A stretch of 64,000 nucleotides of DNA from Luteibacter aegosomatissinici (GCF_023078495.1 NZ_CP095742.1:3410001-3474000); one strand, 5' to 3'; numbered from the stretch's first letter, positions 36,625-45,195 are shown. Notes: a model not told the origin generated them from the sequence alone. Made by a program: numbers and translations.

Positions 36625-37662
36625 TTAGTCGCCCATCTGCTTCTGCAGGTGCTCGCGGCGCTCCTGCGCATCGAGCGTGAGGGTGGCGATGGGACGCGCA
36701 TCGAGGCGGCTCACGCCGATTTCCTCGTCGGTCTCTTCGCAGAACCCGTAACGACCTTCCTCGATCCGGCGCAGGGCCTTGTCGATCTTGGAGATGAGCT
36801 TGCGGTAGCGATCGCGGGTGCGGAGTTCCAGCGAGTTTTCGGTCTCGCGGGTGGCGCGCTCGGCCTCATCGCCCACATCGCGGACTTCCTCACGGAGGTT
36901 ATCCATGGTCTGGCGCGATTCCTCGACCAGCTGCTCACGCCAATCCTTCAGCTTGTTGCGGAAGTAGGCGAGGTGCCGCGGGTTCATGTATTCCTCGCTG
37001 TCGTCAGGCTTGTAGCCCTTCGGCAGGTCGATGATCGTGGAAGCCGGCAACGCGTAACGGCCGTCTTCCTTCGTGATTCCGTTGTCAAGAGTGGTGCTGT
37101 TCATGCCGGTTTGCTTGGACTTCTCGTTACTGGATGAGGGAGGGCTCCCCACCGCGGACGCCTTGCGTCCAGGGGCGGGGGCGGTGGCCTTGACCACCGG
37201 TGCCGGCGCGGGTGCCGGCGATGCCTTCACCTGCTGCTTCGGGGTGGCCTTGGCGGCGGAATGCTCCACCACCGGGGCCGATTTCTTCGCGGGCGCTGGC
37301 GGGGCCTTGGGGGCCGGTGCCTTTGCCGCAGGCTTGGCCGGCGCCTTGGGGGCCGCCGCCTTCGTCACGGGCGCCGCCTTGGCGGGCGCCTTCTTTGCGG
37401 CGGCGGGTTTCGCCGCCGGTGCCGCAGCCGCCTTCTTGGCGGCCGGAGCGGATTTCGCGGGAGCCGCCTTGGTCGCCGGCTTCGCGGTTTTTGCCACGGT
37501 TTTCGCTGCGGTTTTTGCCGCTGGCTTGGCCGCCGCGCGCACCGCCGTCTTCGCCGGTGCCTTGCCCCCGGCCGCAACCGTCCTGGTCTTCGTCGCGTCA
37601 CCTGCCCCGCCCTTCTTGGCGGCAGCCTTGGCAACGGTGGAACTACGAGCGTTTTTCGCCAT
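36625..37662 (-). CDS. DksA/TraR-family regulator with a long Ala/Lys/Pro histone-like tail
   Basis: This 345-aa protein has two unlike halves. Residues 1-170 are almost only Ala, Lys, Pro and Thr in AAK/PAK repeats, as in histone H1-like or AlgP proteins, and should bind nucleic acid. The C-terminal 160 residues are DksA-like: a coiled coil (YFRNKLKDWREQLVEESRQTM ... LRTRDRYRKLISKIDKALRRI), then EGRYGFCEETDEEIGVSRLDARPIATLTLDAQERRE. Only one of the four zinc cysteines remains, as in zinc-independent DksA proteins. It should act at the RNA polymerase secondary channel. ATG 37662 has GAGG 8 nt upstream. An internal ATG at 37104 could give a tail-less form. Confidence 0.85.
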   Translation of the reverse strand: MAKNARSSTVAKAAAKKGGAGDATKTRTVAAGGKAPAKTAVRAAAKPAAKTAAKTVAKTAKPATKAAPAKSAPAAKKAAAAPAAKPAAAKKAPAKAAPVTKAAAPKAPAKPAAKAPAPKAPPAPAKKSAPVVEHSAAKATPKQQVKASPAPAPAPVVKATAPAPGRKASAVGSPPSSSNEKSKQTGMNSTTLDNGITKEDGRYALPASTIIDLPKGYKPDDSEEYMNPRHLAYFRNKLKDWREQLVEESRQTMDNLREEVRDVGDEAERATRETENSLELRTRDRYRKLISKIDKALRRIEEGRYGFCEETDEEIGVSRLDARPIATLTLDAQERREHLQKQMGD

Positions 37663-37783
37663 TTCCTTCACCTCGGTGGCCGTGGCGGCGGGGTGTTATA
37701 GCCCAGATGCGTTACCCCAGCAACCTATCTTCTGGGATACTGTCAGATACCCGACGCCGGCACCCACCTGGCCTTTCGAGAAC

Positions 37784-38044
37784 GTGACCCGCCTCCTCCT
37801 CTTCCTGCTGTCCCTTTACAAGCGGTGGCTCAGCCCATTGCTAGGGGCTAATTGCCGGTTCCATCCATCCTGTTCCGATTACACACGGATTTCCATAGCC
37901 CGGTTCGGCCCTTTCAAGGGCTTCGTGCTGGGCAGCTGGCGCATCCTGCGCTGCCAGCCCCTCTGCGAGGGTGGGCACGATCCTGTCCCCGACCGTTTTG
38001 TCCTGCGCCGCTGCGGCGCCCAAGGAGCTCATACCCATGACTGA
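37784..38044 (+). CDS. yidD: Membrane protein insertion efficiency factor YidD
   Basis: This 86-aa protein starts at GTG 37784 (VTRLLLFLLSLYKRWLSPLL). It has the family core CRFHPSCSDYTRISIARFG and GSWRILRCQPLCEGGHDPVP, three cysteines in the usual places. YidD assists YidC-dependent membrane insertion and normally lies between rnpA and yidC at the origin; here it is alone beside dihydroorotase. The next gene starts 8 bp before its stop. A GTG start and weak ribosome-binding site suggest low expression. Confidence 0.9.
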   Translation: MTRLLLFLLSLYKRWLSPLLGANCRFHPSCSDYTRISIARFGPFKGFVLGSWRILRCQPLCEGGHDPVPDRFVLRRCGAQGAHTHD

Positions 38045-39377
38045 TGCCTGGCTGATCAAGAACGCCGAACTGGTGAATGAAAACAAGCGGTTCGTCGCCG
38101 ACGTTCGCATCCGCGACGGAAAAATCGCGAAGATCGCGCAGGGATTGGAAAAAGAGCGTGATGAAGAAGTGATCGATGCCAGCGGCCTGCTCCTGCTGCC
38201 GGGCATGATCGACGACCAGGTCCACTTCCGTGAGCCCGGCCTTACCCAGAAGGCCGATCTGGCCACGGAATCTCGCGCCTGCGCGGCCGGCGGCATCACC
38301 AGCTTCATGGAAATGCCGAATACCAAGCCACCCGCACTTGATCGCGACAGCCTGGAATACAAGTACACGCTCGCCGCCGAAAAATCGGTCGTGAACTACG
38401 CGTTCTACATGGGCGCCAGCAACGACAACCTTGAGCACATCCGCAAGCTCGATCCCAAAGCTGCACCAGGCGTGAAGGTGTTCATGGGTGCCTCCACCGG
38501 CAACATGCTGGTGGATAACCCGGAGACGCTCGACGGTATCTTCCGCGACACCCCCGTGCCGATCATCACGCACTGTGAAGATACCCCCATGATCGACGCA
38601 AACCTGGCCAAGGCGCACGAGAAGTACGGCGAGGACATCCCCATGTGGGAACACCCGCATATCCGCTCGCGCGAGGCCTGCATCAAGTCGACCCGGCTGG
38701 CCATTTCACTGGCGAAGAAGCACAACACCCGCCTGCACGTGCTGCACATCTCCACGGCCGATGAGCTGGCCCTGTTTGAGCCAGGCCCGATCGAAGGCAA
38801 GCGGATCACCGCCGAGACGTGCGTCCACTTCCTGCACTTTGGCGGCAAGGCCGATTACGACGAGAAGGGCTCGTTCATCAAGTGCAACCCGGCGATCAAG
38901 GACGAAGCCGACCGCGAGGCAATCATCAAGGCGCTGGCCGAGGGCCGCCTGGACGTGCTCGCCACCGATCACGCTCCGCACCTGCTCGAAGAAAAAGAGC
39001 AGAAATACGACAAGGCCCCCTCGGGCCTGCCGCTGGTGCAGTTCGCCCTGCAGGGCGCGCTGCAACGCGTGACCGAAGGCAAGCTCACCCTGGAGCGCGT
39101 GGTCGAGACCGTTTGCCACAACCCGGCGAAGCTGTTCAATGTGATGAACCGTGGCTTCCTGCGCGAAGGCTATGCGGCGGACCTGGTCCTGGTCGACCCG
39201 AACAAGCCGCATACCGTGACCCGCCAGGAAGTGCTCTCCAAGTGCGGCTGGTCGCCGTTCGAGGGCTACACCTTCAGTAGCAGCATTGCCTCCACCTGGG
39301 TGAACGGGCAGCGCGTGTTCGATGGCAAGACCGTCGACGACAGCATTCGCGGCCAGCGCCTCGAGTTCGATCGATGA
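38037..39377 (+). CDS. pyrC: Dihydroorotase (class I-like amidohydrolase)
   Basis: This 446-aa amidohydrolase matches the dihydroorotases of Bacteroidetes and xanthomonads. Seen: IDDQVHFREPGLTQKAD, MEMPNTKP, KVFMGASTGNML with the bridging lysine position, ITHCED, HISTADEL and LATDHAPH with the catalytic aspartate. The first metal motif reads DQVH, with glutamine in place of the usual first histidine of DxHxH; this is typical of this subgroup. It closes carbamoyl-aspartate to dihydroorotate in pyrimidine synthesis. AAGGAG precedes the ATG at 38037, which overlaps yidD. The peptidase gene starts in its stop codon (ATGA). Confidence 0.87.
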   Translation: MTDAWLIKNAELVNENKRFVADVRIRDGKIAKIAQGLEKERDEEVIDASGLLLLPGMIDDQVHFREPGLTQKADLATESRACAAGGITSFMEMPNTKPPALDRDSLEYKYTLAAEKSVVNYAFYMGASNDNLEHIRKLDPKAAPGVKVFMGASTGNMLVDNPETLDGIFRDTPVPIITHCEDTPMIDANLAKAHEKYGEDIPMWEHPHIRSREACIKSTRLAISLAKKHNTRLHVLHISTADELALFEPGPIEGKRITAETCVHFLHFGGKADYDEKGSFIKCNPAIKDEADREAIIKALAEGRLDVLATDHAPHLLEEKEQKYDKAPSGLPLVQFALQGALQRVTEGKLTLERVVETVCHNPAKLFNVMNRGFLREGYAADLVLVDPNKPHTVTRQEVLSKCGWSPFEGYTFSSSIASTWVNGQRVFDGKTVDDSIRGQRLEFDR

Positions 39378-40255
39378 GGAAATTCGCAATGGATTGCGGC
39401 GAGACCGAGCTCCCGGATCGCGCGCAAGCGCGCTCCTGCAACCGCCGCCCTGGACGATTGCGCTTGCGCGCGATCATCCAGGGCGGCGCGTTCGTGGTCG
39501 CAGGCATCGCCACCGCTGCGTCCGCGGCAGATATCCCGTCGACCATGTCCCAGGGCGCGCTCATCATCGCCCACGCCCCGCCCGGCTCCGCCGTGCGGGT
39601 CAACGGCAAGCCCGTCCATGTGGGCGACGATGGCGTCTTCGTGTTCGGCGCCGGCCGGGATGAAAAGGGGCCGATCAAGGTGGCCGTGGGTAGCCGCACG
39701 GTGAGCATTACCGTGACCCCACGCGATTGGCCCATCGAGCGCGTGGAGGGTGTCCCGCCAAAAACGGTGAACCCGCCCCCGAACATCGCCGCACGGATCG
39801 AGCGCGAACAAGCCCTCGTGGTCGCGGCGCGCAACCGCGACGATGCGCGCGAGGACTTCGACCACGGGTTTATCTGGCCGGTTACGGGGCGCATCAGCGG
39901 CCGCTTTGGCAACCAGCGCATCTACAACGGCGACCCAAAGGCCCCGCACTCGGGCATGGATATCGCCGTGCCTGAAGGCACGCCCGTGAAAGCGCCGGCG
40001 GACGGGATCATCACGTTCGCCCAGCCGGATCTCTATCTCACCGGTGGCACCGTGCTGCTCGACCATGGCTTTGGCCTGTCGTCGAACTTCCTGCACCTGT
40101 CACGGATCGACGTGAAGGTCGGGCAACACGTGCACCAGGGCCAGGTGATTGGCGCGGCGGGCAAGACCGGGCGCGCCACAGGGCCGCATGTGCATTGGGG
40201 GTTTAACTGGTTCGGCGTGCGGCTGGATCCGTTGTTGTTGCCGGGGATCCAGTAA
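39374..40255 (+). CDS. M23-family (LytM) metallopeptidase with a REP-encoded N-terminus
   Basis: This 293-aa secreted peptidase-like protein has a C-terminal LytM domain (about 165-290) with SGRFGNQRIYNG, HSGMDIAVPEGTPVKAPADG (His and Asp zinc ligands) and GPHVHWGFNWFG (HxH). M23 enzymes cut peptidoglycan cross-bridges or act as amidase activators. Start ATG 39374 overlaps the pyrC stop by 4 bp. Codons for residues of about 15-34 are a complete REP pair (39417-39474), which supplies arginines before the hydrophobic core of the signal peptide (AFVVAGIATAASAAD). A shorter product from a later start is possible. Confidence 0.88.
   Translation: MRKFAMDCGETELPDRAQARSCNRRPGRLRLRAIIQGGAFVVAGIATAASAADIPSTMSQGALIIAHAPPGSAVRVNGKPVHVGDDGVFVFGAGRDEKGPIKVAVGSRTVSITVTPRDWPIERVEGVPPKTVNPPPNIAARIEREQALVVAARNRDDAREDFDHGFIWPVTGRISGRFGNQRIYNGDPKAPHSGMDIAVPEGTPVKAPADGIITFAQPDLYLTGGTVLLDHGFGLSSNFLHLSRIDVKVGQHVHQGQVIGAAGKTGRATGPHVHWGFNWFGVRLDPLLLPGIQ
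39417..39474. repeat. REP pair inside the M23 peptidase coding sequence
   Basis: Arms 39417-39440 (ATCGCGCGCAAGCGCGCTCC) and 39457-39474 (ATTGCGCTTGCGCGCGAT) are inverted. The element is read in frame without a stop, encoding about RAQARSCNRRPGRLRLRAI. Confidence 0.85.
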
Positions 40256-40277
40256 CGCAGCGGCGGTACCGTGCCGA

Positions 40278-41201
40278 TCAGCGCGCCTTGCTGGCGAACG
40301 CCACGGCATCGTGCGGATGCAGGCTCTCGTGGTGGGCTACACGTACATGGAAATCGGCGACGCCCGGATCGGCCTCCAGCGTCTTCTGGATACGGCGGGC
40401 GGCGTCCTCGCAGAACATGAGGTTGCTGCCGTTCGCCAGCGCGAACGCCTGCTCATCGGCACGCTTCACGGCGGTTTGCACCGGCGTGCCGAGGGCCGCT
40501 TCCACGTTATCGATCATGCCGATCAGGTTGAACACACCCTCGCCCTTCGGCGCCACGCGGATCGTGGCGGTGCTGCGCTGGGCGTGCGGCGTCGCAATGA
40601 TGCCCTGCTCCGTGCCCAGCCAGGCCAGGATGGTTTCGCGGTCGAGCGCCTGGTCGGCCGGGAACGACTTCACGAAGTTGTCCTGGATAAGCTGGCGCGA
40701 CAGCGCAGCAGACGCCGGGCATGTCGAGGAGTACACCACGTCGGTGGTTACTTCCAGATGGAACTGATCGCCGCGCATCGTGGCGTCGATCGTGATCGGG
40801 TAGGCGCGCCAGCCGCTGTTGTCGCTGCGCAGCGCACGGCGGCGCACCAGGTGTTCGAAGCCGATGGTGATGCGGGCGTGGTCGGAAAGCCCCTCGTGCG
40901 AGGACAGGAACTCCCCGAGCAGGGCACGAATGCCCGCCACGGTCAGCGGCCCCGCGGACAAGGCCTCGGAGACCAACAGGTACAGGCGGGACATATGGAT
41001 GCCACGCTTTTCCGGCTTCGTGAGGTTCACGAACGCACCGACGCGCGCACCGGTGGAGCGAACGTCGCCGTCACCGGCGTCGAACGCCACCGGCATTTCC
41101 ATGCCATCCATGCCGACCCAGTCGAGCGTGCCAATGGCCAGGGCATGCTCCTGCGACGCAACGTCGGGCAGCAGGCGGGTCGGGGAATCTTGGATGTACA
41201 T
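40278..41201 (-). CDS. folE2: GTP cyclohydrolase I type IB
   Basis: This is a 307-aa FolE2 (COG1469) enzyme converting GTP to dihydroneopterin triphosphate, for folate and queuosine precursors. Seen: RSTGARVGAFVNLTKPEKRGIHMSRLY, TTDVVYSSTCPAS with the catalytic cysteine, and a long C-terminal FCEDAARRIQ with its conserved Glu. FolE2 works with various metals and often backs up zinc-dependent FolE when zinc is low; no zinc-regulator site was recognised here. AAGGA precedes the ATG at 41201. It lies 97 bp after the upstream operon on the same strand. Confidence 0.92.
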   Translation of the reverse strand: MYIQDSPTRLLPDVASQEHALAIGTLDWVGMDGMEMPVAFDAGDGDVRSTGARVGAFVNLTKPEKRGIHMSRLYLLVSEALSAGPLTVAGIRALLGEFLSSHEGLSDHARITIGFEHLVRRRALRSDNSGWRAYPITIDATMRGDQFHLEVTTDVVYSSTCPASAALSRQLIQDNFVKSFPADQALDRETILAWLGTEQGIIATPHAQRSTATIRVAPKGEGVFNLIGMIDNVEAALGTPVQTAVKRADEQAFALANGSNLMFCEDAARRIQKTLEADPGVADFHVRVAHHESLHPHDAVAFASKAR

Positions 41202-41298
41202 CGGGGGTTCCTTGGGACGTAAGGTCGTTTCCGGCCGTTCGCCCCGAGATGGGGGCCATGGCCTATGGCTCAATGGTGTGTGCCCGGAAACGCTGCGT

Positions 41299-42135
41299 TC
41301 AGCCCAACCGGCCAGCCTGCCGTGCCGCGCGCCAGGCGCGGAAGGCGGTGGCGGGGCCGGTCTGGGCCTGGCGCTTGTGTAATTCGGCGAAGGGCTCCGT
41401 GGCCCGGGCGGCACCACGCGCCGTGGCGAGCGCTGTACGACCCTCCAGGCCACGGAAGGTGGAAAGGGGCTGCCCCTTGCCCAGCGCGGCGCCCAGGCCC
41501 GCAGCCAGGTCGCCCAACTGGGCTTTGATGGCCTCGCGGCGAGCCGGGGAATCATCCTTCAGCTGCCCACGGCTCAGGCCGTGCCGGGCCAGCCGCGACA
41601 TGGGCAGCGGCAGGCGCTCGCGATCCGCGTCGAACTCCAGCCGGGACAGGGCGAACACCAGGTGCGACAGCGTGGCGATCTCGGCGGCGGCCTCGCTGGG
41701 TGCCTCCGGACCGAACCACCAGGCATTTTCCAGCGCGGCCAGCGCCCCGTGCATATTGCGCGACGCCGTCACCTGCGCGGGGAAATCGGAAGGCGTGCCC
41801 TGCTCCAGTTGGGCCATGGCGGCGAGGACGGGGGCGATCCAGAGCTGCGGCGTGATGATCTTCGCGCGCGCGCTGGTGAACAAGGCCTTGGTCAGCGGGT
41901 GACGGCCACCGCTGGCACCGGCGCCCGAGAGCTCTTCGGCCCACCACTGCAGCTTCGCCGCCGCGACCTGGGGCTCGCGAATACCGTACGCCGAGGAGAT
42001 CAGCTCTTGCTCGAACGCCGCGAGCGCCACGCGCTCATCGCGCACGGCCGGATCGACGAAGCCCAGCGCGACGCGCTGCTGCGGCTGTACAGCCAGCCAC
42101 TTGTCGATATAGCTCTGGGTTGCACCATCGCTCAT
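41299..42135 (-). CDS. Squalene/phytoene synthase-like protein, catalytic motifs lost
   Basis: This 278-aa all-helical protein has the start of the squalene/phytoene synthase fold (DERVALAAFEQELISSAYGIREPQVAAAKLQWWAEEL). The two aspartate-rich motifs that bind the prenyl diphosphates are not visible, as in the NDUFAF6-like non-catalytic branch. The likely function is therefore not terpene synthesis and is unknown. It starts in the stop codon of the phosphatase gene (ATGA) and ends the mtaD-yciI-ubiG operon. The C-terminal 60 residues are arginine/alanine-rich. Confidence 0.7.
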   Translation of the reverse strand: MSDGATQSYIDKWLAVQPQQRVALGFVDPAVRDERVALAAFEQELISSAYGIREPQVAAAKLQWWAEELSGAGASGGRHPLTKALFTSARAKIITPQLWIAPVLAAMAQLEQGTPSDFPAQVTASRNMHGALAALENAWWFGPEAPSEAAAEIATLSHLVFALSRLEFDADRERLPLPMSRLARHGLSRGQLKDDSPARREAIKAQLGDLAAGLGAALGKGQPLSTFRGLEGRTALATARGAARATEPFAELHKRQAQTGPATAFRAWRAARQAGRLG

Positions 42136-42812
42136 GCGGGCACCTCGCCGACGCCCAACAGCGTCGCCAGGTCATTCGGATGGTCGACCACCACATCGGC
42201 GCCCCATGCATCCGGGTCGCCGCCATCGAGGTAACCCCAGCGCACCGCCACGGTGAACAGGCCGGCAGCGCGCCCGGCGAGTACATCGCGGCGGTCATCA
42301 CCCACGAACACCGAACGGCCCGGGACACAGCCGGCGGTTTCACACGCCAGCAGAACCGGTGCCGGGTCCGGCTTTTTCACCGGCAACGTATCACCCGATA
42401 CGACCGCGGCCGGATGCCAGTGCGGGACGGCCTGCGGTAGCAGCGCATCGGTAAGAAAACCAGGCTTGTTCGTAACGACACCCCAGCGAATGCCCGCGCC
42501 CACAAGGCCCGTGAGCATCGGCTCAATCCCGGCGAATGGCACGGTGTGTGCCGCCATGTTGGCCTCGTACAGCGCCAGGTAGCGCGGCACCAGCGCAACA
42601 ATGCCTGCGTCGTCGAGGTGCGGGAAGCCTACGCTGATGATGGCGCGCGAGCCGCGCGACACCACCGGGCGCACGCTGTCGTACGGCGGCGGTACCACGC
42701 CCAGCTCCGCGCACAGCAGCAACAGCGCATGATGCAAATCCAGCCCGCTGTCGAGCAGGGTGCCATCCAGGTCGAAGAACACGCCTTCCGGCTTGAACGG
42801 CAGCGGGCTCAC
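42132..42812 (-). CDS. HAD phosphatase, MupP or phosphoglycolate phosphatase type
   Basis: This 226-aa HAD hydrolase has motif I DLDGTLLDS (14-22), motif II VVTNKPG, motif III KKPDPAP and motif IV VGDDRRDVLAGRAAG. It resembles Gph. In Pseudomonas the Gph-like gene next to ubiG is MupP, which dephosphorylates N-acetylmuramate 6-phosphate in peptidoglycan recycling; the same neighbourhood here makes that role likely. Sequence alone does not separate the two. It overlaps ubiG upstream and the next gene downstream by 4 bp each. Confidence 0.85.
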   Translation of the reverse strand: MSPLPFKPEGVFFDLDGTLLDSGLDLHHALLLLCAELGVVPPPYDSVRPVVSRGSRAIISVGFPHLDDAGIVALVPRYLALYEANMAAHTVPFAGIEPMLTGLVGAGIRWGVVTNKPGFLTDALLPQAVPHWHPAAVVSGDTLPVKKPDPAPVLLACETAGCVPGRSVFVGDDRRDVLAGRAAGLFTVAVRWGYLDGGDPDAWGADVVVDHPNDLATLLGVGEVPA

Positions 42813-43516
42813 GCCGGCTTCCTCGCCGACAGCACATAGTTCACGGCCGTGTTGCGCGTGAGGCTGGCGTTGCGGGTCAGCGGGTTGTAGGCCAGGCCCG
42901 AAATGTCTTCGAGCTCCAGGCCCGCGTGGCGCAACATGCCTGCCACTTCGGACGGCTTCAGGAACTGCGCGTAGTGATGGGTGCCCCGCGGCAGCAGGCG
43001 CATGAGGTATTCCGCGCCGACGATAGCCGCGCCGAAGGCGGCCGGCGTGCGGTTCAGCGTGGACAGGAACAACTGGCCACCCGGCTTAAGCATCGCCGCC
43101 AGGTCGCGGATGAGCACGAGCGGGTCGGGCACGTGCTCGATCATCTCCATGCAGCACACCACGTCGAACGACGCCGGCTCGGCGGCCGCCAGTTCGTCGG
43201 AGGATTGCACGCGGTAATCCACCTGCAAATTGGATTCGAACAGGTGCAGCTTCGCGATCTCGATCAGCTTGGCGCCAAGGTCGATGGCGGTGACGTTCGC
43301 GCCGGCGCGGGCCAGTGCCTCGCTAAGCAGGCCACCACCGCAGCCCACGTCCACCACCTTCGCCCCGCGCAGGTTCGCACGGCCAGCGACGTACGCGGAG
43401 CGCACGGGGTTCAGGTCATGCAACGGGCGGGATTCGCCATCGGGATCCCACCAGCGCGCGGCGAGCTTTTCAAAACGCGCGATTTCTTCCGCGCTCACAT
43501 TGGCGTTGGTTTGCAT
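42809..43516 (-). CDS. ubiG: Ubiquinone biosynthesis O-methyltransferase
   Basis: This 235-aa SAM methyltransferase performs both O-methylations of ubiquinone synthesis. Seen: ARWWDPDGESRPLHDLNPVR (substrate and membrane region), VVDVGCGGGLLSEALAR (SAM loop), CMEMIEHVPDP and LFLSTLNRT. ATG 43516 with GAAGG upstream matches E. coli; an earlier in-frame start adds 12 unmatched residues. It is third in an operon after mtaD and yciI, and overlaps the phosphatase gene by 4 bp. Confidence 0.95.
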   Translation of the reverse strand: MQTNANVSAEEIARFEKLAARWWDPDGESRPLHDLNPVRSAYVAGRANLRGAKVVDVGCGGGLLSEALARAGANVTAIDLGAKLIEIAKLHLFESNLQVDYRVQSSDELAAAEPASFDVVCCMEMIEHVPDPLVLIRDLAAMLKPGGQLFLSTLNRTPAAFGAAIVGAEYLMRLLPRGTHHYAQFLKPSEVAGMLRHAGLELEDISGLAYNPLTRNASLTRNTAVNYVLSARKPA

Positions 43517-43527
43517 CGTGAATGCCT

Positions 43528-43803
43528 TCAGGGAAAACGGCGCACGCGCCACTCGTGGACAGTAAGCGTGGACGAACCGGAAACATGCAATGGATCGCCA
43601 TGGGCGATCTGCGTGGCGGTTTCCAGATCAGCCGCGCGTAACAGGTAAGCACCGCCAGTGCCATCGGTGAACGGGCCGGTCATGTCCAGCAGGCCACGCG
43701 CGATCAGGTCTTTCAGGAACACCTGGTGCTCCTCACCTGCCGAAGCCTGGAAGGCCGGGTTGCGTATGGCCATGACCAGGTAGAGGTGCACGGTATCGTT
43801 CAC
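43528..43803 (-). CDS. YciI-family protein
   Basis: This 91-aa ferredoxin-like alpha/beta protein starts at GTG 43803 (VNDTVHLYLVMAIRNPAF). GGAGG lies upstream, and there is a 4-bp overlap with the mtaD stop. The family core is LARGLLDMTGPFTDGTGGAYLLRAADLETATQIAHGDPL read as helix-strand-helix; some members are dehalogenase-like or regulatory, most are unknown. It lies between mtaD and ubiG with 11 bp to the latter. Confidence 0.82.
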   Translation of the reverse strand: MNDTVHLYLVMAIRNPAFQASAGEEHQVFLKDLIARGLLDMTGPFTDGTGGAYLLRAADLETATQIAHGDPLHVSGSSTLTVHEWRVRRFP

Positions 43804-45140
43804 GGGGTGTCCTCGGCGGCAATGCGTTCGCGCCAGCCACGCGCCTTGTCGCGAATGGCCTCGACATCGATGCCGACCAGGGTCTTGTCGGCGAGCTTGC
43901 GCTTGCCGTCGATCCATACGTCGCTGACCTGATGGCGAGCCGTGGCGTACACGAGCTGCGAGGCCACATGATAGAGCGGCTGGGTCTCCAGGTCGTCCAG
44001 GCGCACGGCGGCCAGGTCGGCGCGCTTGCCGGGCTCGATCGAACCAATCTTCTCTCCCAGGCCAATCGCCTTCGCGCCATTCAGCGTCGCGGCGCGCAAG
44101 GCGCTGGCGGCGTCGAACGCGGCGGCATCACCGGCGACAGCCTTTGCCAGCATCGCCGCCGTACGCATCTCGCCAAACATATCGAGATCGTTGTTGGAGG
44201 CGCAGCCGTCGGTCCCGATGGCAACATTCACGCCAGCGGTGCGCAGCTTTTCAGCCGGGCAGAAGCCGGAGGCAAGCTTCAGGTTCGATTCCGGGCAATG
44301 CACCACCGAGACACCAGCGGCCGCACACGCGGCGATCTCGCCATCGGTCAGCTGGGTCATGTGCACGGCGATCAGGCGCTCGTTGACCAGGCCCAGCTTC
44401 TGCAGGCGCTGGAACGGGCGTACGCCATCACGCGCCTTACCCTCTTCCACTTCCTGCGCCGTCTCGTGCGTGTGCAGGTGTACCGGGATATCGAGTTGCT
44501 CGGAGAGCACGCGGATACGCTCAAAGTTCTCGTCCGAGACGGTGTACGGCGCATGCGGTGCGAACGCGGTGGTCAGCAGCGGTTCGCCACGCAGGCTGTC
44601 GTGTACTTCCTCGGCACGCAGGAAGTATTCATCGGAAGTCTTTGCCCACGGCGTGGGGAAATCGATGACCGGCAGGCCAATGACCGCGCGGAAACCCATC
44701 TGGCGATAGGTCGCGGCGATGACATCGGGGAAGAAGTAGTTCTCGTTGGCGCAGGTGGTGCCACCGCGGATCATCTCGGCCACGGCCAGTTCCACGCCGT
44801 CACGGATGAAATCCGGGCCCATGACGCGACCTTCGGCGGGCCAGATGTGTTCCTGTAGCCACACCATCAGCGGCAGGTCATCGGCCAGGCCGCGCAGCAG
44901 CGTCATGGGGTTATGCGTGTGCGCATTGACCAGGCCCGGGATCAAGGCGTGCTCGGCCAGCGAGACCCGCTCGCGCGGCTTGTAGTGCTTGCGCGCCTCG
45001 TCCGCCGGCAGGATCTCGATGATTTCACCGCCGTCGATCGCCACCGCGTGGTCGTCGTACACCACGCCGTGCGGTTCGACCGGAACGACCCAGCGGGCTT
45101 CGATCAGGAGGTCGATGTCTCGGATGTCGTCGGAACTCAT
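43800..45140 (-). CDS. mtaD: 5-methylthioadenosine / S-adenosylhomocysteine deaminase (TRZ/ATZ family)
   Basis: This 446-aa metal-dependent amidohydrolase has VNAHTHNPMTLLRGLADDLPL (metal histidines; the LRG and DDL motif is typical of MTA/SAH deaminases), LHTHETAQEVEEG, VHMTQLTDGEIA and VAIGTDGCASNNDLDM with the catalytic Asp. It would deaminate MTA or SAH, clearing inhibitory products of SAM reactions; that suits its place ahead of the SAM-dependent ubiG. It is the first gene of the operon, 111 bp after efp on the same strand, with a strong hairpin between. Confidence 0.87.
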   Translation of the reverse strand: MSSDDIRDIDLLIEARWVVPVEPHGVVYDDHAVAIDGGEIIEILPADEARKHYKPRERVSLAEHALIPGLVNAHTHNPMTLLRGLADDLPLMVWLQEHIWPAEGRVMGPDFIRDGVELAVAEMIRGGTTCANENYFFPDVIAATYRQMGFRAVIGLPVIDFPTPWAKTSDEYFLRAEEVHDSLRGEPLLTTAFAPHAPYTVSDENFERIRVLSEQLDIPVHLHTHETAQEVEEGKARDGVRPFQRLQKLGLVNERLIAVHMTQLTDGEIAACAAAGVSVVHCPESNLKLASGFCPAEKLRTAGVNVAIGTDGCASNNDLDMFGEMRTAAMLAKAVAGDAAAFDAASALRAATLNGAKAIGLGEKIGSIEPGKRADLAAVRLDDLETQPLYHVASQLVYATARHQVSDVWIDGKRKLADKTLVGIDVEAIRDKARGWRERIAAEDTP

Positions 45141-45195
45141 GCATGCCTCTCGGAATCGGGGGTACCAGGGCCGTTTACCAGCGCCTGATAAGCGA

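Noticed and set aside
37200-37787. Plus-strand frames opposite the DksA-like tail
   Set aside because: They are low-complexity mirror images of the Ala/Lys repeat. Only the YidD part after 37784 is real.
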